A stretch of DNA of 64,000 nucleotides from an uncultured Acidobacteriia bacterium. Lineage in GTDB: Bacteria > Acidobacteriota > Terriglobia > Bryobacterales > Bryobacteraceae. The notes beneath the pieces are model-generated. The model searched no databases and was not told where the DNA came from. It was given only the letters and a program-made list of their open reading frames with translations. The stretch lies in assembly GCA_903907865.1 (NCBI GenBank), contig CAIVPR010000117.1, forward strand, positions 16,798 through 80,797. The letters are read 5' to 3'. The translations under genes and the position numbers were made by a program. This document shows, piece by piece, positions 16,208-25,785 of this stretch (the first letter of the stretch is position 1; every line of letters begins with the position of its first letter).

Positions 16208-19200
16208 TCAGCGCGCGTCCAATTCCCTTAGCGCCTTGCGGGCTGAAACGCTATCGGGCCTGCGCGTGAGCAGGCTCTCGATCACGGTTCGAGCCGTATC
16301 CCGGCTGTCCAGGCGTATATACAAATCGGCGAGGTTCAGGTAGACCGACTCCTCGTCAGGGGCCACTTGGATGCCGTAGCGGAGTGCGGCGATGGCATCA
16401 CCGAGTTTCCCCTTGCCCGCGTACAGGGACGCCAGATTGTTGATGGCTGGGGTGTAGTCGCGGCGGACCTCGATAGCGTGTTCGAAATTGCGTTGCGCGG
16501 CGTTCAGATTGGCCGTTCCGATTTCGACCGCGCCCAGACTGTTCCAGCCATCCGCCGAGGACGGGGCGAGCGAGACAGCCTTTTGGAAACAGGCACGCGC
16601 CCGGTCCCAGCGCTGCACCTGCAGATGGATTTTGCCCATCGTCAATTGGACCTGCTCGGTGTCCTGCGGAGCCAGTTCGAGATAGCCCAGGGCCGCCTCG
16701 GGGAATCCCGCCGTGATGAAGGCCGCTCCGAGCGCCGTATATTTGCGCTCGGGCTCAGTGAAGTACCTTCCTTTTGCGGGAAGGGCGAGAGCCATGCGGT
16801 CGGTGGACTTCATGCGCTCCAGATCGACGGGGTCGGGCGGAGAAAAGTAGATCTTGTGGGCCCGGTTGCGGTCGTCGACGAGGAACCAGAGCGGCAGGGA
16901 CATGTCCGCGTGGAGGTCGAACAGGTAGCGGCAGAAGACGGCGTAGAGGCGGGAGCGGTCGCCAGTGAGACTCGACAGCCGGATGAGGCCCGGACCTTGC
17001 CGGGGTTCGGGCAGCGGGACGGGCTTCAGCAGCCACGCGTCGCCGAAGCGGGAATCGTTGTTGCCCGCTACAGTTGCGGCGGGGAATTCAGATCGGGGTG
17101 CAAACCGGGTCGCGAGGGGCGCGGCTGCAGCACCTTCGATGATGTCGTACCGGAATCCAGCTGGCAGGTCGTGGAACTCCTGGTGCTGGCCCGACGGCCA
17201 AAGGACTCTTACGACCCTCGCCGAATCGCGCTCGGAGAGTCCGAAGTACAACGTCTTCGTGTGCTGGGATAGGTAGCCGGAACCAGCCGCCACGAATTTA
17301 CACTGCCCGTCCAATTCCACGCGCGCGCCGACCGCGTCGCGGTTCGACTTGGTCCCGCGCAGACGGAAGGCGATGGACCGACGCGCTCCCGCGCTGTTGT
17401 TCTGAAAAACGCGCACCTGCGGACCCAGGCGGTTCTTGACAATCAGATCAGGATTGCCATCGCCATCGAGGTCGGTGACTGCAAACGCGCGGCTATCGTC
17501 GGCGAAGTCCAACCCGCTGACACCGGAGAAGTCGTAATACCGACCTCCACGGCGGACGTAGAAAACGTTGTTCTGACGGCCCGCCTCGCTGGAGTTCTCG
17601 TGCGCCGCCTTGCTGAGCGCGTTCCAGCCGTTTTCGTAGGCGATGTCGGGTTTCGCCGAGGCGGGCGATGCTGCGGCCACCTTGCGCCAGAAGAAGCTCT
17701 CGAGGTCGGTCTCGGACGCGTTCGTCAGCATCCCGGTGGCAATGAAAATCTCCGGCACGCCGTCCGCGTCGAAGTCGATCCCGTCAGCGCCCCACGCCCA
17801 ACGGCCCATTTCGACGCCCTCGGCGGCCCCGGTCTCCTCGAACGTGCCGTCGCCCCTGTTGCGGAACAGGGAGTTGCCCTTGGCGTGGCGTTTCCAAACG
17901 TCCGAGGGCTGGAGATTCTTGCCGGCAACCACGCGCTGCCCGGCATCGCTCCACATGTTCGAGACGTAGAGATCGGGGCGTCCGTCGCCATCGTAGTCGA
18001 ACCACGCGGCGCTCATGCCATCTCCGATGTCCTCCACGCCAGCTTCGGCGGCGACGTCGCGGAAGTGCCCTCGCTCGTTCTTGTAGAGGTTCTTGCGGCC
18101 GAAGTCGTTGGCGACGTAGAGGTCGGGCCAGCCGTCGCCGTTATAGTCGCACCAGGCGGGGGCGAAGCTGAAACGGTTGTTGTGGTGGTTTAGGCCGACG
18201 GACTCGGTGACGTCCACCAGGTTGCCGCCGCCGTCCGGTTCCAGTTGGTTGCGGAAGAGGAAGTTCGCGGGGCCGTTTTGGGCGTCGAAATAAGGCGTAG
18301 GGTAGCGGTACTGGTTGCCGTCGCTAAAGAAGTTGTAGGTGCAAAGGTATAGGTCGAGCTTGCCGTCGCGGTCGTAGTCGGCGGCGGCCATGCCGGTGAA
18401 ACTCCCCTGGGGCGTTGTGCGGAAGCGGAAGGCACCGGGCTTGTGCTGGAACCGTCCGTCTCCTTGGTTCAGAAAGAGCAGCGGGCCGTCGGGACGCAGG
18501 ACGACCAAATCCTGGTGCCCGGAATTGCGTAGGTCCAAGAAAAGTGCGGAGGACGTAGGGTCAAGGAGCCCGACGCCAGCGCGGTCCGAGATGTCCTCGA
18601 AGACGCCGGCGCGGTTCTTGTAGAGGCGGTTGGGCAGGCCGCCCGGCTGGCAAATGTAGATCTCGTCGATGCCGTCGTTGTCGATGTCGCCGACGGCGAT
18701 CCCGTTGTGCCCGTGGACGTCGATGCCGCTGGCGGCATCGAGATGCGCACGCCAGTAAGGGATACCGTAACGCAGTTGGCTTTCGAAGGAGGGTGCAGTG
18801 GAAAAGGCGTGGGCCGTGATTTCGCGAAAGAGCGGGGCCGGAGCCGTGACGAGGGTCTCCTCGATCGGGGCGAATTCAGTGATCCGTCCACCGCTCCACT
18901 TCTGTTTCCAGAGGCCCACCCGATACTGGCGGTCGGACGCGACTTCGAATCGAATGACATCGTCGGGCAAGACGAAGAAGCGTGCGGACCGGATCGGTCC
19001 CAGCGAATCGATCCATTTCTGCAGTCCGGTGCTGGCGTCGGTCCAATCCGGGGAATACTCAGCCTTGGAGACACCCTCGACCACAGGGAGATACCGGATA
19101 GCGCACGGAGAGACGCACCGTAGGCCCGACACCATAGGCAGGGAGCGGGTTCCTACGAGCCGACGCAAATGCTCCGAGATGTCGTAGGCCTCCTTCTCGA

Positions 19201-19306
19201 AGGCGAAGTCATCGGAAACGACCCCGTCAAGACCTTGAGCCAAAATGGTGTCGGCGGGTAAGAAACCCGCCGACACCACCATGCCAATAAAACGACGCCG
19301 GTCCAC
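16208..19306 (-). CDS. CRTAC1-family protein: Tat signal, FG-GAP/VCBS repeats, ASPIC/UnbV, TPR
   Basis: Exported protein of 1032 aa. A twin-arginine-like leader (DRRRFIGMVVSAGFLPADTILA) is followed by at least seven FG-GAP/VCBS repeats with Asp-rich calcium loops (GDIDNDGIDEIYI, DYDRDGKLDLYL, DYNGDGWPDLYV, DYDGDGRPDLYV, DFDADGVPEIFI, DLDGDGNPDLIV). An ASPIC/UnbV domain follows at about residues 600-665, and TPR repeats near 900-1030 (LGAVEIGTANLNAAQRNFEHAIEV). The GTG at 19306 overlaps the stop of the TonB receptor (TAGTG), so the pair is coupled, like outer-membrane receptor/lipoprotein pairs. The N-terminal extension to 19477 lies in the receptor gene and is rejected. Ligand unknown. Confidence 0.85.
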   Translation of the reverse strand: MDRRRFIGMVVSAGFLPADTILAQGLDGVVSDDFAFEKEAYDISEHLRRLVGTRSLPMVSGLRCVSPCAIRYLPVVEGVSKAEYSPDWTDASTGLQKWIDSLGPIRSARFFVLPDDVIRFEVASDRQYRVGLWKQKWSGGRITEFAPIEETLVTAPAPLFREITAHAFSTAPSFESQLRYGIPYWRAHLDAASGIDVHGHNGIAVGDIDNDGIDEIYICQPGGLPNRLYKNRAGVFEDISDRAGVGLLDPTSSALFLDLRNSGHQDLVVLRPDGPLLFLNQGDGRFQHKPGAFRFRTTPQGSFTGMAAADYDRDGKLDLYLCTYNFFSDGNQYRYPTPYFDAQNGPANFLFRNQLEPDGGGNLVDVTESVGLNHHNNRFSFAPAWCDYNGDGWPDLYVANDFGRKNLYKNERGHFRDVAAEAGVEDIGDGMSAAWFDYDGDGRPDLYVSNMWSDAGQRVVAGKNLQPSDVWKRHAKGNSLFRNRGDGTFEETGAAEGVEMGRWAWGADGIDFDADGVPEIFIATGMLTNASETDLESFFWRKVAAASPASAKPDIAYENGWNALSKAAHENSSEAGRQNNVFYVRRGGRYYDFSGVSGLDFADDSRAFAVTDLDGDGNPDLIVKNRLGPQVRVFQNNSAGARRSIAFRLRGTKSNRDAVGARVELDGQCKFVAAGSGYLSQHTKTLYFGLSERDSARVVRVLWPSGQHQEFHDLPAGFRYDIIEGAAAAPLATRFAPRSEFPAATVAGNNDSRFGDAWLLKPVPLPEPRQGPGLIRLSSLTGDRSRLYAVFCRYLFDLHADMSLPLWFLVDDRNRAHKIYFSPPDPVDLERMKSTDRMALALPAKGRYFTEPERKYTALGAAFITAGFPEAALGYLELAPQDTEQVQLTMGKIHLQVQRWDRARACFQKAVSLAPSSADGWNSLGAVEIGTANLNAAQRNFEHAIEVRRDYTPAINNLASLYAGKGKLGDAIAALRYGIQVAPDEESVYLNLADLYIRLDSRDTARTVIESLLTRRPDSVSARKALRELDAR

Positions 19307-22300
19307 TAGAACGTGATACGCGCCACGATCTGGCCGTTGCGGGGCTGGATCGCCAAACTCGTGTAGTTGATGGACCCGAAACCAGAGGGCGACGAATAGC
19401 CCGCCGGGCACGAGTTGCTGCCGACCGGAACCGTCACGCTGTTCGCCAGTCCTGCGGTCGGCGTGGTGATCGTGCAACCGCGGTTCGCCTGGGGGCTGCC
19501 GCTGCTGGCCGTGTTCAGGTAAACCCGGTTGAAGATGTTGAAGAACTCCGCCCGAACTTCAAGCGACTTCCTCTCCTTGAGGCGGAAGGTGCGCCCGATG
19601 CTCATCGATTCCGCCGGACGCCGTGGCTGCCGGAAATCGCTGTAGAAGGGTGCCGAGGTTCCCCAAGTTCCTGGAGTCGGGTTGGCCCAGGCGGCAGGGT
19701 TGAGGATGAACTGGCCGGTTGGGTTGATGCAGTGGCAGTTGGGGTCGGTCAGATACAGAGGCTGACCCGCCACGCGATTCTGGAAGCTGCTCTGGCCAAA
19801 CTCCTGGAAGGTGGTGTTGGACGAAGCAGGGGTCGCGATGGGAAGCCCCGACGTGTAGAGGAGCAGGCCGCCGATGTTCCAGCCACCCACGGCCTCCTGC
19901 AGCCACTTGTTCTTCGGGAGGAACCCATACTTCTGCAACTGGTAAGTAAAGCCGGTGTTGAAAATGATCGGCTGGTTGGTGCTGGCGATGCTCTTGAAGT
20001 TGCCCCGGTTGAAGATGTTTCCGGTGGTGGTTGTGAGCGTCGTCTGCGACTTGGACCACGTAAAGGCCGTCTGCAACGAGAGTCCATGCGACAGGCGTTG
20101 CGTGCCCTTCATTTGGAGCGAGTTGTACCAGCTCTGGCCGAGCGGTGCGCCGTAGATGGTTTCCTTGTTGGAGTTCTGCGGGAACGGCAGCAGCGCCTGC
20201 AGCACGGTCTGGGTCAACGGGAAGTTCGGATACGGGAGCGGCACGCCCGAGGCCTTGCCTGCGGCGCTGCCGATGGTCGAACCGAGCGTAGTTTGACCCG
20301 CGGTTGTAGTGGGGTCGATGCCGTACTTGGAGAAACTAGCGGGATTAACCGTGTTCAGGCCGCCGTCCAAGTTGTTGCTGGTGTTGTTCTGGGTCAGCCA
20401 GGCACCGCGATTCCCGACGTAGTTGGCCTCAACCACAAAATTGTGGCTGATCTCGCGCTCAATGCCGAAGCTCCACTGGAGGATCCGGGGCGCGCGTCCG
20501 GCGTTCGGATCGATGTAGAACGGCGCAGTGCTGGGCGCACCGCTAGCGGCGGAGTAGAGCCCCGGTGCAAGCGAGGCTGCGGTGAGAGCGCCAGGAGCAT
20601 ACACCAAGCCTTGGCCGAGCGTCGTTCCGGGCAACCCGAATGCGGCCGACGGGAAATTGATGTTGTTATAGCCGACACCCAGCAGCGAGGCGTTGGTGAT
20701 GTAGGAGAAGGTACCGATCGGCGCGTAGCTGACACCGACGCCGCCCCTAACGACCGTCTTTTGGTCGTATTGGTAGGCCAGACCGATACGCGGCGCGATC
20801 GAGTACGGATACGCCTTGGAGAACGTGCAGTTGCAGCGACCGGCGCCGTAGCCCGAGTACAGGATCGCCCCGGTGTTACCCGTCACGGGGTTGGGCACGG
20901 TGGGACCGAATTCGGTCCAGCGGTAGTGGATCTCATGACCCCAGTCCTGCCAGTCCCAACGCAGGCCGTAGTCGAGGGTCAACTTGTGGCTGAGCTTCCA
21001 CGTGTCCTGGATGAAAAGACCGTACGACTGGCGGCGGAGCTGCGGGTCTTGCACACTGTTCACGCTGGCAGTATCGATCTGGCCGAGCAGGAAGCTGGCG
21101 TAGGAGTTCCCGGTACCACCGGAGACGCCGTTGCCATTCACAGAGGTGGTGTTGTTGTAGGGGTTCGCGGTCTCGTTGGCCTGGAACTGGAAGACGCCCT
21201 GCGAACCACGCGAGTTGCGGTCGGTCCAACTGGCCAAGCGCCATTCGCCGCCGATCTTCGAGGTGTGGTTGCCGTGGACCCAAGTCGCGGTTGCGACGGC
21301 GGTCAGGGTGCCGTCGTAGTAGCTGTTGGCGTTCGTCGGGCCCAGTGTCTGCTCGCCCGATCCGTTGAAGATGAATTCGGGGAAACCAGCCGGGTTGGTG
21401 GCGCTGCCCTTGATGCCGAGCTGGCCGACGGCGTCATACTGCAGCACTTCGGCGGGCGAGCTGTCCGGATTGTGGAAGCGCTGGTAACCGAGGCCGGCGT
21501 GGATCAGGACCGTCGGCGTGATCGACTTGTCGTAGTTGATGCGCGGGATGGTGCCGTAGATGGCCTGTACGCGGACCACGGCGACGGGGTACGGCATGCA
21601 GTTCTGTGTCGTGAACTGGTTGGTGGTGAGTTTGTTGAAGTAGAACGAGAGCTTGGAGTTGTCCGGCAGGATCTGGTCGATCTTGATGGTCGGCGTCTGC
21701 TGGTTGTTCGGCGTGGCGCAGGTCTGGACCCAGTTATTGGTCTGGTTCCCGTTGGTCGGCAGCGGGATCAGGTTTTGCACCTTGAGAGCGATGGGGTCCA
21801 TGCGGCTCTGAGGAATAATATTGCCGGGGAATTGCTGGGAGACCACGGTGCCGTTCGGGAGGGTCACGCGGGTGGCGGGGTCGTAGATGCCGCCGTTGAC
21901 GAGTGCGTTGCCACCCGGGTCGGTGCCGAGGTTCTGGCCCGGGTAGATCGCGTTTGAGCTGAAGTTTCCAGCACGCATCGCGGTGGTCGGGAAGGTCAGG
22001 AAGGCTGAGCCGTTCGGGTAGGTCACGTTGCGGAAGACCTCTTCGCTGAAGAAGAAGAAGGTCTTGTTCCGGCCGTTGTAGATTTTGGGAATCCAGACGG
22101 GGCCGCCGATGGTGGCACCGAAGTCGTGCTTGCGGCTGCGGGGGCTGGTGGTGGGAACGGTTGGAGTGAAGTAGGGGCGATAGGCGTTCAGTGCCTCATT
22201 GGTGAGGTATTCGTAGCCGGACCCGTGGAACTGGTTGGTGCCCGAGCGGGTAGTGAAGTTGTAGAAGCCGCCGCCGACCTGGCTAAACTCCGCCGCGAAG

Positions 22301-22980
22301 TTGCTCGTTTGGAGCGAGAATTCCTCGATCGCGTCCACCGAGGAGTGGGACATCGAGTTGGTCCAGTTCGGCTCGTTCTGGCTGGTTGCGTCCTGACCTT
22401 CGATCTGGATACGGAAGGTGGTCTGGCCGTTGACAACGTTGTTGTCGCCGGAGGCATTGCCGGTCGCGGCGACGCCGGGAGAGAGGATGTTGAAGGCGAA
22501 GGGGCTGCGGATGTTGCCGGAGCTCCCACCGCCGCCGCCAAAGTTGAGCGGCAGGCCGTTGATGGTGTCGGTGGAAATCACGGTGCTCTGCTCGGCCGAT
22601 TCGGTTTTCAGTTGTGCGGCTTCGGCAGTGATGGTCACGGTTTCCGAAGACGCGCCAACTTCCAGCGTGGTATCGACGCGGTTGGTGATGGAGACCTGCA
22701 CCTGAATGTTCTGCTGGACGAATTTCTTGAAGCCCTTCATTTCCACGGTGAGCGTGTACATGCCAGCCGGGAGGGCGGGGAGCGTGTAGTTTCCCGTGCC
22801 TGTGGTGGTGGTACGGGACTCGGTGGCGCTTCCGGTGTTCTTGGCGACGACGGTCGCACCGGGGACGACGGCACCCGCCTGGTCTTTCACCTCGCCGGTA
22901 ATCGTTCCCCTGTCATTCTGGGCAAACAGGGCACCAGCAAGCAGTGCGGATACGGCAAGAATTCGCGTCATTAACAACAT
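19306..22980 (-). CDS. Oar-like TonB-dependent receptor with carboxypeptidase-regulatory domain
   Basis: Outer-membrane protein of 1224 aa. Signal peptide (MTRILAVSALLAGALFAQ), then a CarboxypepD_reg-like beta-sandwich at about residues 25-105 (GTITGEVKDQAGAVVPGATV), a plug region, and a long 22-strand-type barrel ending in a short aromatic terminus (ARITF). This architecture is the Oar/acidobacterial type expanded in this phylum. The second ATG of MLLMTR is equally plausible. The leader contains GGGAGGT as ribosome-binding site and a good promoter 40-70 bases upstream. It is coupled to the CRTAC1 gene. Substrate is probably an oligosaccharide or peptide, but this is inference. Confidence 0.9.
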   Translation of the reverse strand: MLLMTRILAVSALLAGALFAQNDRGTITGEVKDQAGAVVPGATVVAKNTGSATESRTTTTGTGNYTLPALPAGMYTLTVEMKGFKKFVQQNIQVQVSITNRVDTTLEVGASSETVTITAEAAQLKTESAEQSTVISTDTINGLPLNFGGGGGSSGNIRSPFAFNILSPGVAATGNASGDNNVVNGQTTFRIQIEGQDATSQNEPNWTNSMSHSSVDAIEEFSLQTSNFAAEFSQVGGGFYNFTTRSGTNQFHGSGYEYLTNEALNAYRPYFTPTVPTTSPRSRKHDFGATIGGPVWIPKIYNGRNKTFFFFSEEVFRNVTYPNGSAFLTFPTTAMRAGNFSSNAIYPGQNLGTDPGGNALVNGGIYDPATRVTLPNGTVVSQQFPGNIIPQSRMDPIALKVQNLIPLPTNGNQTNNWVQTCATPNNQQTPTIKIDQILPDNSKLSFYFNKLTTNQFTTQNCMPYPVAVVRVQAIYGTIPRINYDKSITPTVLIHAGLGYQRFHNPDSSPAEVLQYDAVGQLGIKGSATNPAGFPEFIFNGSGEQTLGPTNANSYYDGTLTAVATATWVHGNHTSKIGGEWRLASWTDRNSRGSQGVFQFQANETANPYNNTTSVNGNGVSGGTGNSYASFLLGQIDTASVNSVQDPQLRRQSYGLFIQDTWKLSHKLTLDYGLRWDWQDWGHEIHYRWTEFGPTVPNPVTGNTGAILYSGYGAGRCNCTFSKAYPYSIAPRIGLAYQYDQKTVVRGGVGVSYAPIGTFSYITNASLLGVGYNNINFPSAAFGLPGTTLGQGLVYAPGALTAASLAPGLYSAASGAPSTAPFYIDPNAGRAPRILQWSFGIEREISHNFVVEANYVGNRGAWLTQNNTSNNLDGGLNTVNPASFSKYGIDPTTTAGQTTLGSTIGSAAGKASGVPLPYPNFPLTQTVLQALLPFPQNSNKETIYGAPLGQSWYNSLQMKGTQRLSHGLSLQTAFTWSKSQTTLTTTTGNIFNRGNFKSIASTNQPIIFNTGFTYQLQKYGFLPKNKWLQEAVGGWNIGGLLLYTSGLPIATPASSNTTFQEFGQSSFQNRVAGQPLYLTDPNCHCINPTGQFILNPAAWANPTPGTWGTSAPFYSDFRQPRRPAESMSIGRTFRLKERKSLEVRAEFFNIFNRVYLNTASSGSPQANRGCTITTPTAGLANSVTVPVGSNSCPAGYSSPSGFGSINYTSLAIQPRNGQIVARITF

Positions 22981-23024
22981 GGTTAGGACCTCCCTGAATC
23001 TGGACCTCTACGAGGCTGGAGGGA

Positions 23025-23053
23025 ACGATATCACTTTTTTGGGGCGGGGTCAA
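23025..23053 (-). promoter_or_regulatory. Candidate sigma-70 promoter of the TonB receptor/CRTAC1 operon
   Basis: On the minus strand TTGACC (23053-23048) and TATCGT (23030-23025) are 17 bases apart with an A6 tract in the spacer. The predicted start is about 38 bases ahead of the receptor ATG, leaving room for the GGGAGGT ribosome-binding site. Confidence 0.6.
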
Positions 23054-23140
23054 CTGGACGAAAGATAGGTGTGAGCCAGTCGGCCGAAACGACAGCAATT
23101 GCGGCTGTCTAACTTGGATCACAATATCCGCGTTGCGTCC

Positions 23141-25708
23141 TCATGCCAGCCGGAACAACAACACGGTCATGTCGTCATACTGGGCGGCTCCGGCCGCAAA
23201 CGCGTCCGCGCCAACGAACAGAGCCTTCATCACCTCCGACGCCGACCCTCCGCAGTTCCGGGCGCACTCGATCATCCGTTCGTCGCCCCATTCCTCGTCG
23301 TCCACCGTCATGGCCTCGCTGATGCCGTCGGTGTATGCGAGGAAAAGGTCGCCGGGCAGCAATTCCACGGACGCCTGCTCGAACGGCACGTCCTTGAGGA
23401 GTCCGACCACCGCTCCCGTCGCCTCCAGACGGATCACCTCGTCGCCCCGGACCACGGCGGGTGCGTTGTGCCCCCCGTTGACGTAGTCCAAAACGCGGCG
23501 CTGCGGGTCGTAGATGCCGAAGAAGAAGGTGGCGTAGCGGTTCGACGACGACGCCTCGTACACCAGCCGGTTCAGCTTCCGGACCATCTTCGCCAAGTCG
23601 TGCGAGTTGCCGTCGGTCATGCCTCGCAGGGAGGCGCGCAGGCTTGCCATCAGCAGGGCCGCGCCGATTCCCTTCCCCGACACGTCGCCGATGGCGAGCG
23701 CCAGCCGCCCGTCCTCCAACTCGATCATGTCGTAATAGTCGCCGCCAACACCCAGCGCGGGTCGGCAATGCCCGGCAAGATCGAGTCCGCGAATAACCGG
23801 AATATGCTGCGGGAACAGGCGTTCCTGCACCTCGCGGGCGATTTCCATCTCGCGTTGCATGCGCTGCTTGCCGGCCGCCTCCTTGGCCAGGGTTTCCGCA
23901 AGATCGTTGACCTCCAGCCCCAGCCCCGTCTGCGAGGCCACCGCAGACAGCAACCGCAGGTCGGCCGCCGAATAGGGCTCCTCGGAAAGCTTCGGGCCGA
24001 GCACCATCACACCCATCAGACGGGTACGGCCGGGCAGGGGCAACAGGACTTCGGGATTCAGGCGCTCAATGGCGGCGCGGTCGTCCGTCGACGCCTCAAT
24101 CAGCCAGTCCTCCGGATCTTCGCGGTAGACAATGGCGGGGGTGCGGGTCGAGGCTAGGTGCTGAATCGGTGTCGATGCTTCCAGAAAAGATATGCCGCCC
24201 GCCAGCGCCGGGGCGGAAACCACCTGGAACACGTTCCCGTGGCGCACCAGAACGGCCATTTCGGTCACGTGCAGCACTTCTGCGATGCGCGTCGAGACGG
24301 TGTCGAGGAGTACGGACGGTTCCGTGATGGAGCGGACGCGGTCCACCAAATCGCCCAGGACCAGCTCGGCGTTGTAGGCTTCACGGAAGAAATGGCGGTC
24401 GACACGGTCGCGCAGACGATCAAAGATGCTACGCCCCACGAACCTTCGGCGGATCATGACCATCGCAAGAATCAACGGTGCCAAGACATAGCCGAACTTC
24501 GGGTGCCGTTCGACAACGGGTACGATCGCCTTCCAAATCAGGAAGGTAATGAACGCAATCTGCAGCAAGGTGACGCTGGACCGAGCCAGGATGTACTGCG
24601 TGCCCAAACGTGCGAGGAGACGCACGTCCATGGCGCGTTGGACCACGACGACGTAGGCCAAGGTCAAAGGAAATACCACCAAGAGACCTGCGCCGGTATA
24701 GCCCACCCACTTCAGTTGTGCGGGGTTCACGCCGAGCCAGGGCAGGACGCCCCAAATGACGATGTTGCTGGCGAACCCCGCAATCGACCCGGCCCAGAGG
24801 ATCTGGAGGCGGCGCTTGGAGTCGCGATTGGTCTCGTTCCGCAGTTTGTCGAAGATCGTGACCCAGTAGGAGACGATGCAGATCAGCAGCGTCCAGTTCA
24901 GCACCGGATTAACCACGTCGTCGACGCGTTTGGCCCAGAGGTGTTCGCCGGGTTGGTACCAACTGGCGTAGTCGGTCGCAAGGGCCCAGATGGTGATTGC
25001 GACCAGGACCGCGGAGATGACGACCCGCGCCCAGACGGGCACCAAGCCTGGGCGACCCTTTTCCGGAAACCGGATGCCCAGCCAGAACAGCGCGAAGGCC
25101 GCGCCGGAAATCATCAGGATGTGCCATGCGAGCCGAAGGGGCAGCCACCACGGCCACCAGTTGTAGGTGGAAAACGAAATGAAGGCCTCGGGGAACGTCA
25201 GGATCACTAGGATCAGCCAAGCGTTGAGGTCGGTCGGACGCGCCATCACGACGCGATAGCCGATGAGGAGGCACACGAAGGGCACCACGACGTTTATGAT
25301 TAACAGAAAAGCCGTTTCGGCGGGTCCGGGATCGATCTTGTAGCCTTCCAGCGGCAGAACCAGCGTGGTGGTGCGTCCGCCCTTCTTCCGTACCTCCACT
25401 CGCATCGGCTCCGAAGGCGAGGCGTACCAGCGGGCGGCTTGAAGCTGCGCCTTCCCCGAATACGGTTGCCCGCCGATGGAAATGATGTGGTCACCCACCT
25501 CCAGCCCGGCACCCGCGGCCAAACTGCTGGTCGTCGTCACGGTGGGCCGGTAGAAGTCGACCTGAAACGGCTCCTGGACCTGGTGTCGAAGGTCGAAGTA
25601 TCCCGTCACCAGCGACACGCTGCCCACGACTTGGTAGGTCAGGCTGACCGCGATGTACAGAAAAAGCAAGATGAACAGGACTGGGTTTGTTTTGTTTCGA
25701 TTCCTCAC
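23141..25708 (-). CDS. Membrane PP2C (SpoIIE-type) phosphatase with PDZ and GAF domains
   Basis: Sensor phosphatase of 855 aa. An N-terminal membrane segment precedes an extracytoplasmic PDZ-like domain (GAGLEVGDHIISIGGQPYSG, about residues 67-86). About eight hydrophobic segments follow (residues 130-415), then a GAF domain (about 450-600), a coiled linker (REMEIAREVQERLFP) and a C-terminal PP2C phosphatase (VGGDYYDMIE, AIGDVSGKGIGAALLMA, NGGHNAPAVV, AYTDGISEA, QYDDMTVL). The metal-binding Asp residues are in place. Such phosphatases dephosphorylate STAS anti-anti-sigma factors; the orphan STAS protein at 5.8 kb is a possible but unproven target. GTG start. Confidence 0.88.
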   Translation of the reverse strand: MRNRNKTNPVLFILLFLYIAVSLTYQVVGSVSLVTGYFDLRHQVQEPFQVDFYRPTVTTTSSLAAGAGLEVGDHIISIGGQPYSGKAQLQAARWYASPSEPMRVEVRKKGGRTTTLVLPLEGYKIDPGPAETAFLLIINVVVPFVCLLIGYRVVMARPTDLNAWLILVILTFPEAFISFSTYNWWPWWLPLRLAWHILMISGAAFALFWLGIRFPEKGRPGLVPVWARVVISAVLVAITIWALATDYASWYQPGEHLWAKRVDDVVNPVLNWTLLICIVSYWVTIFDKLRNETNRDSKRRLQILWAGSIAGFASNIVIWGVLPWLGVNPAQLKWVGYTGAGLLVVFPLTLAYVVVVQRAMDVRLLARLGTQYILARSSVTLLQIAFITFLIWKAIVPVVERHPKFGYVLAPLILAMVMIRRRFVGRSIFDRLRDRVDRHFFREAYNAELVLGDLVDRVRSITEPSVLLDTVSTRIAEVLHVTEMAVLVRHGNVFQVVSAPALAGGISFLEASTPIQHLASTRTPAIVYREDPEDWLIEASTDDRAAIERLNPEVLLPLPGRTRLMGVMVLGPKLSEEPYSAADLRLLSAVASQTGLGLEVNDLAETLAKEAAGKQRMQREMEIAREVQERLFPQHIPVIRGLDLAGHCRPALGVGGDYYDMIELEDGRLALAIGDVSGKGIGAALLMASLRASLRGMTDGNSHDLAKMVRKLNRLVYEASSSNRYATFFFGIYDPQRRVLDYVNGGHNAPAVVRGDEVIRLEATGAVVGLLKDVPFEQASVELLPGDLFLAYTDGISEAMTVDDEEWGDERMIECARNCGGSASEVMKALFVGADAFAAGAAQYDDMTVLLFRLA

Positions 25709-25785
25709 GCGGCTGGTCCCCCATCAAGTTTGCCAGATCCCGCGCGGCGCTTCCGTAGGAGGCCGTGTGATAACCATAAGGGTTC

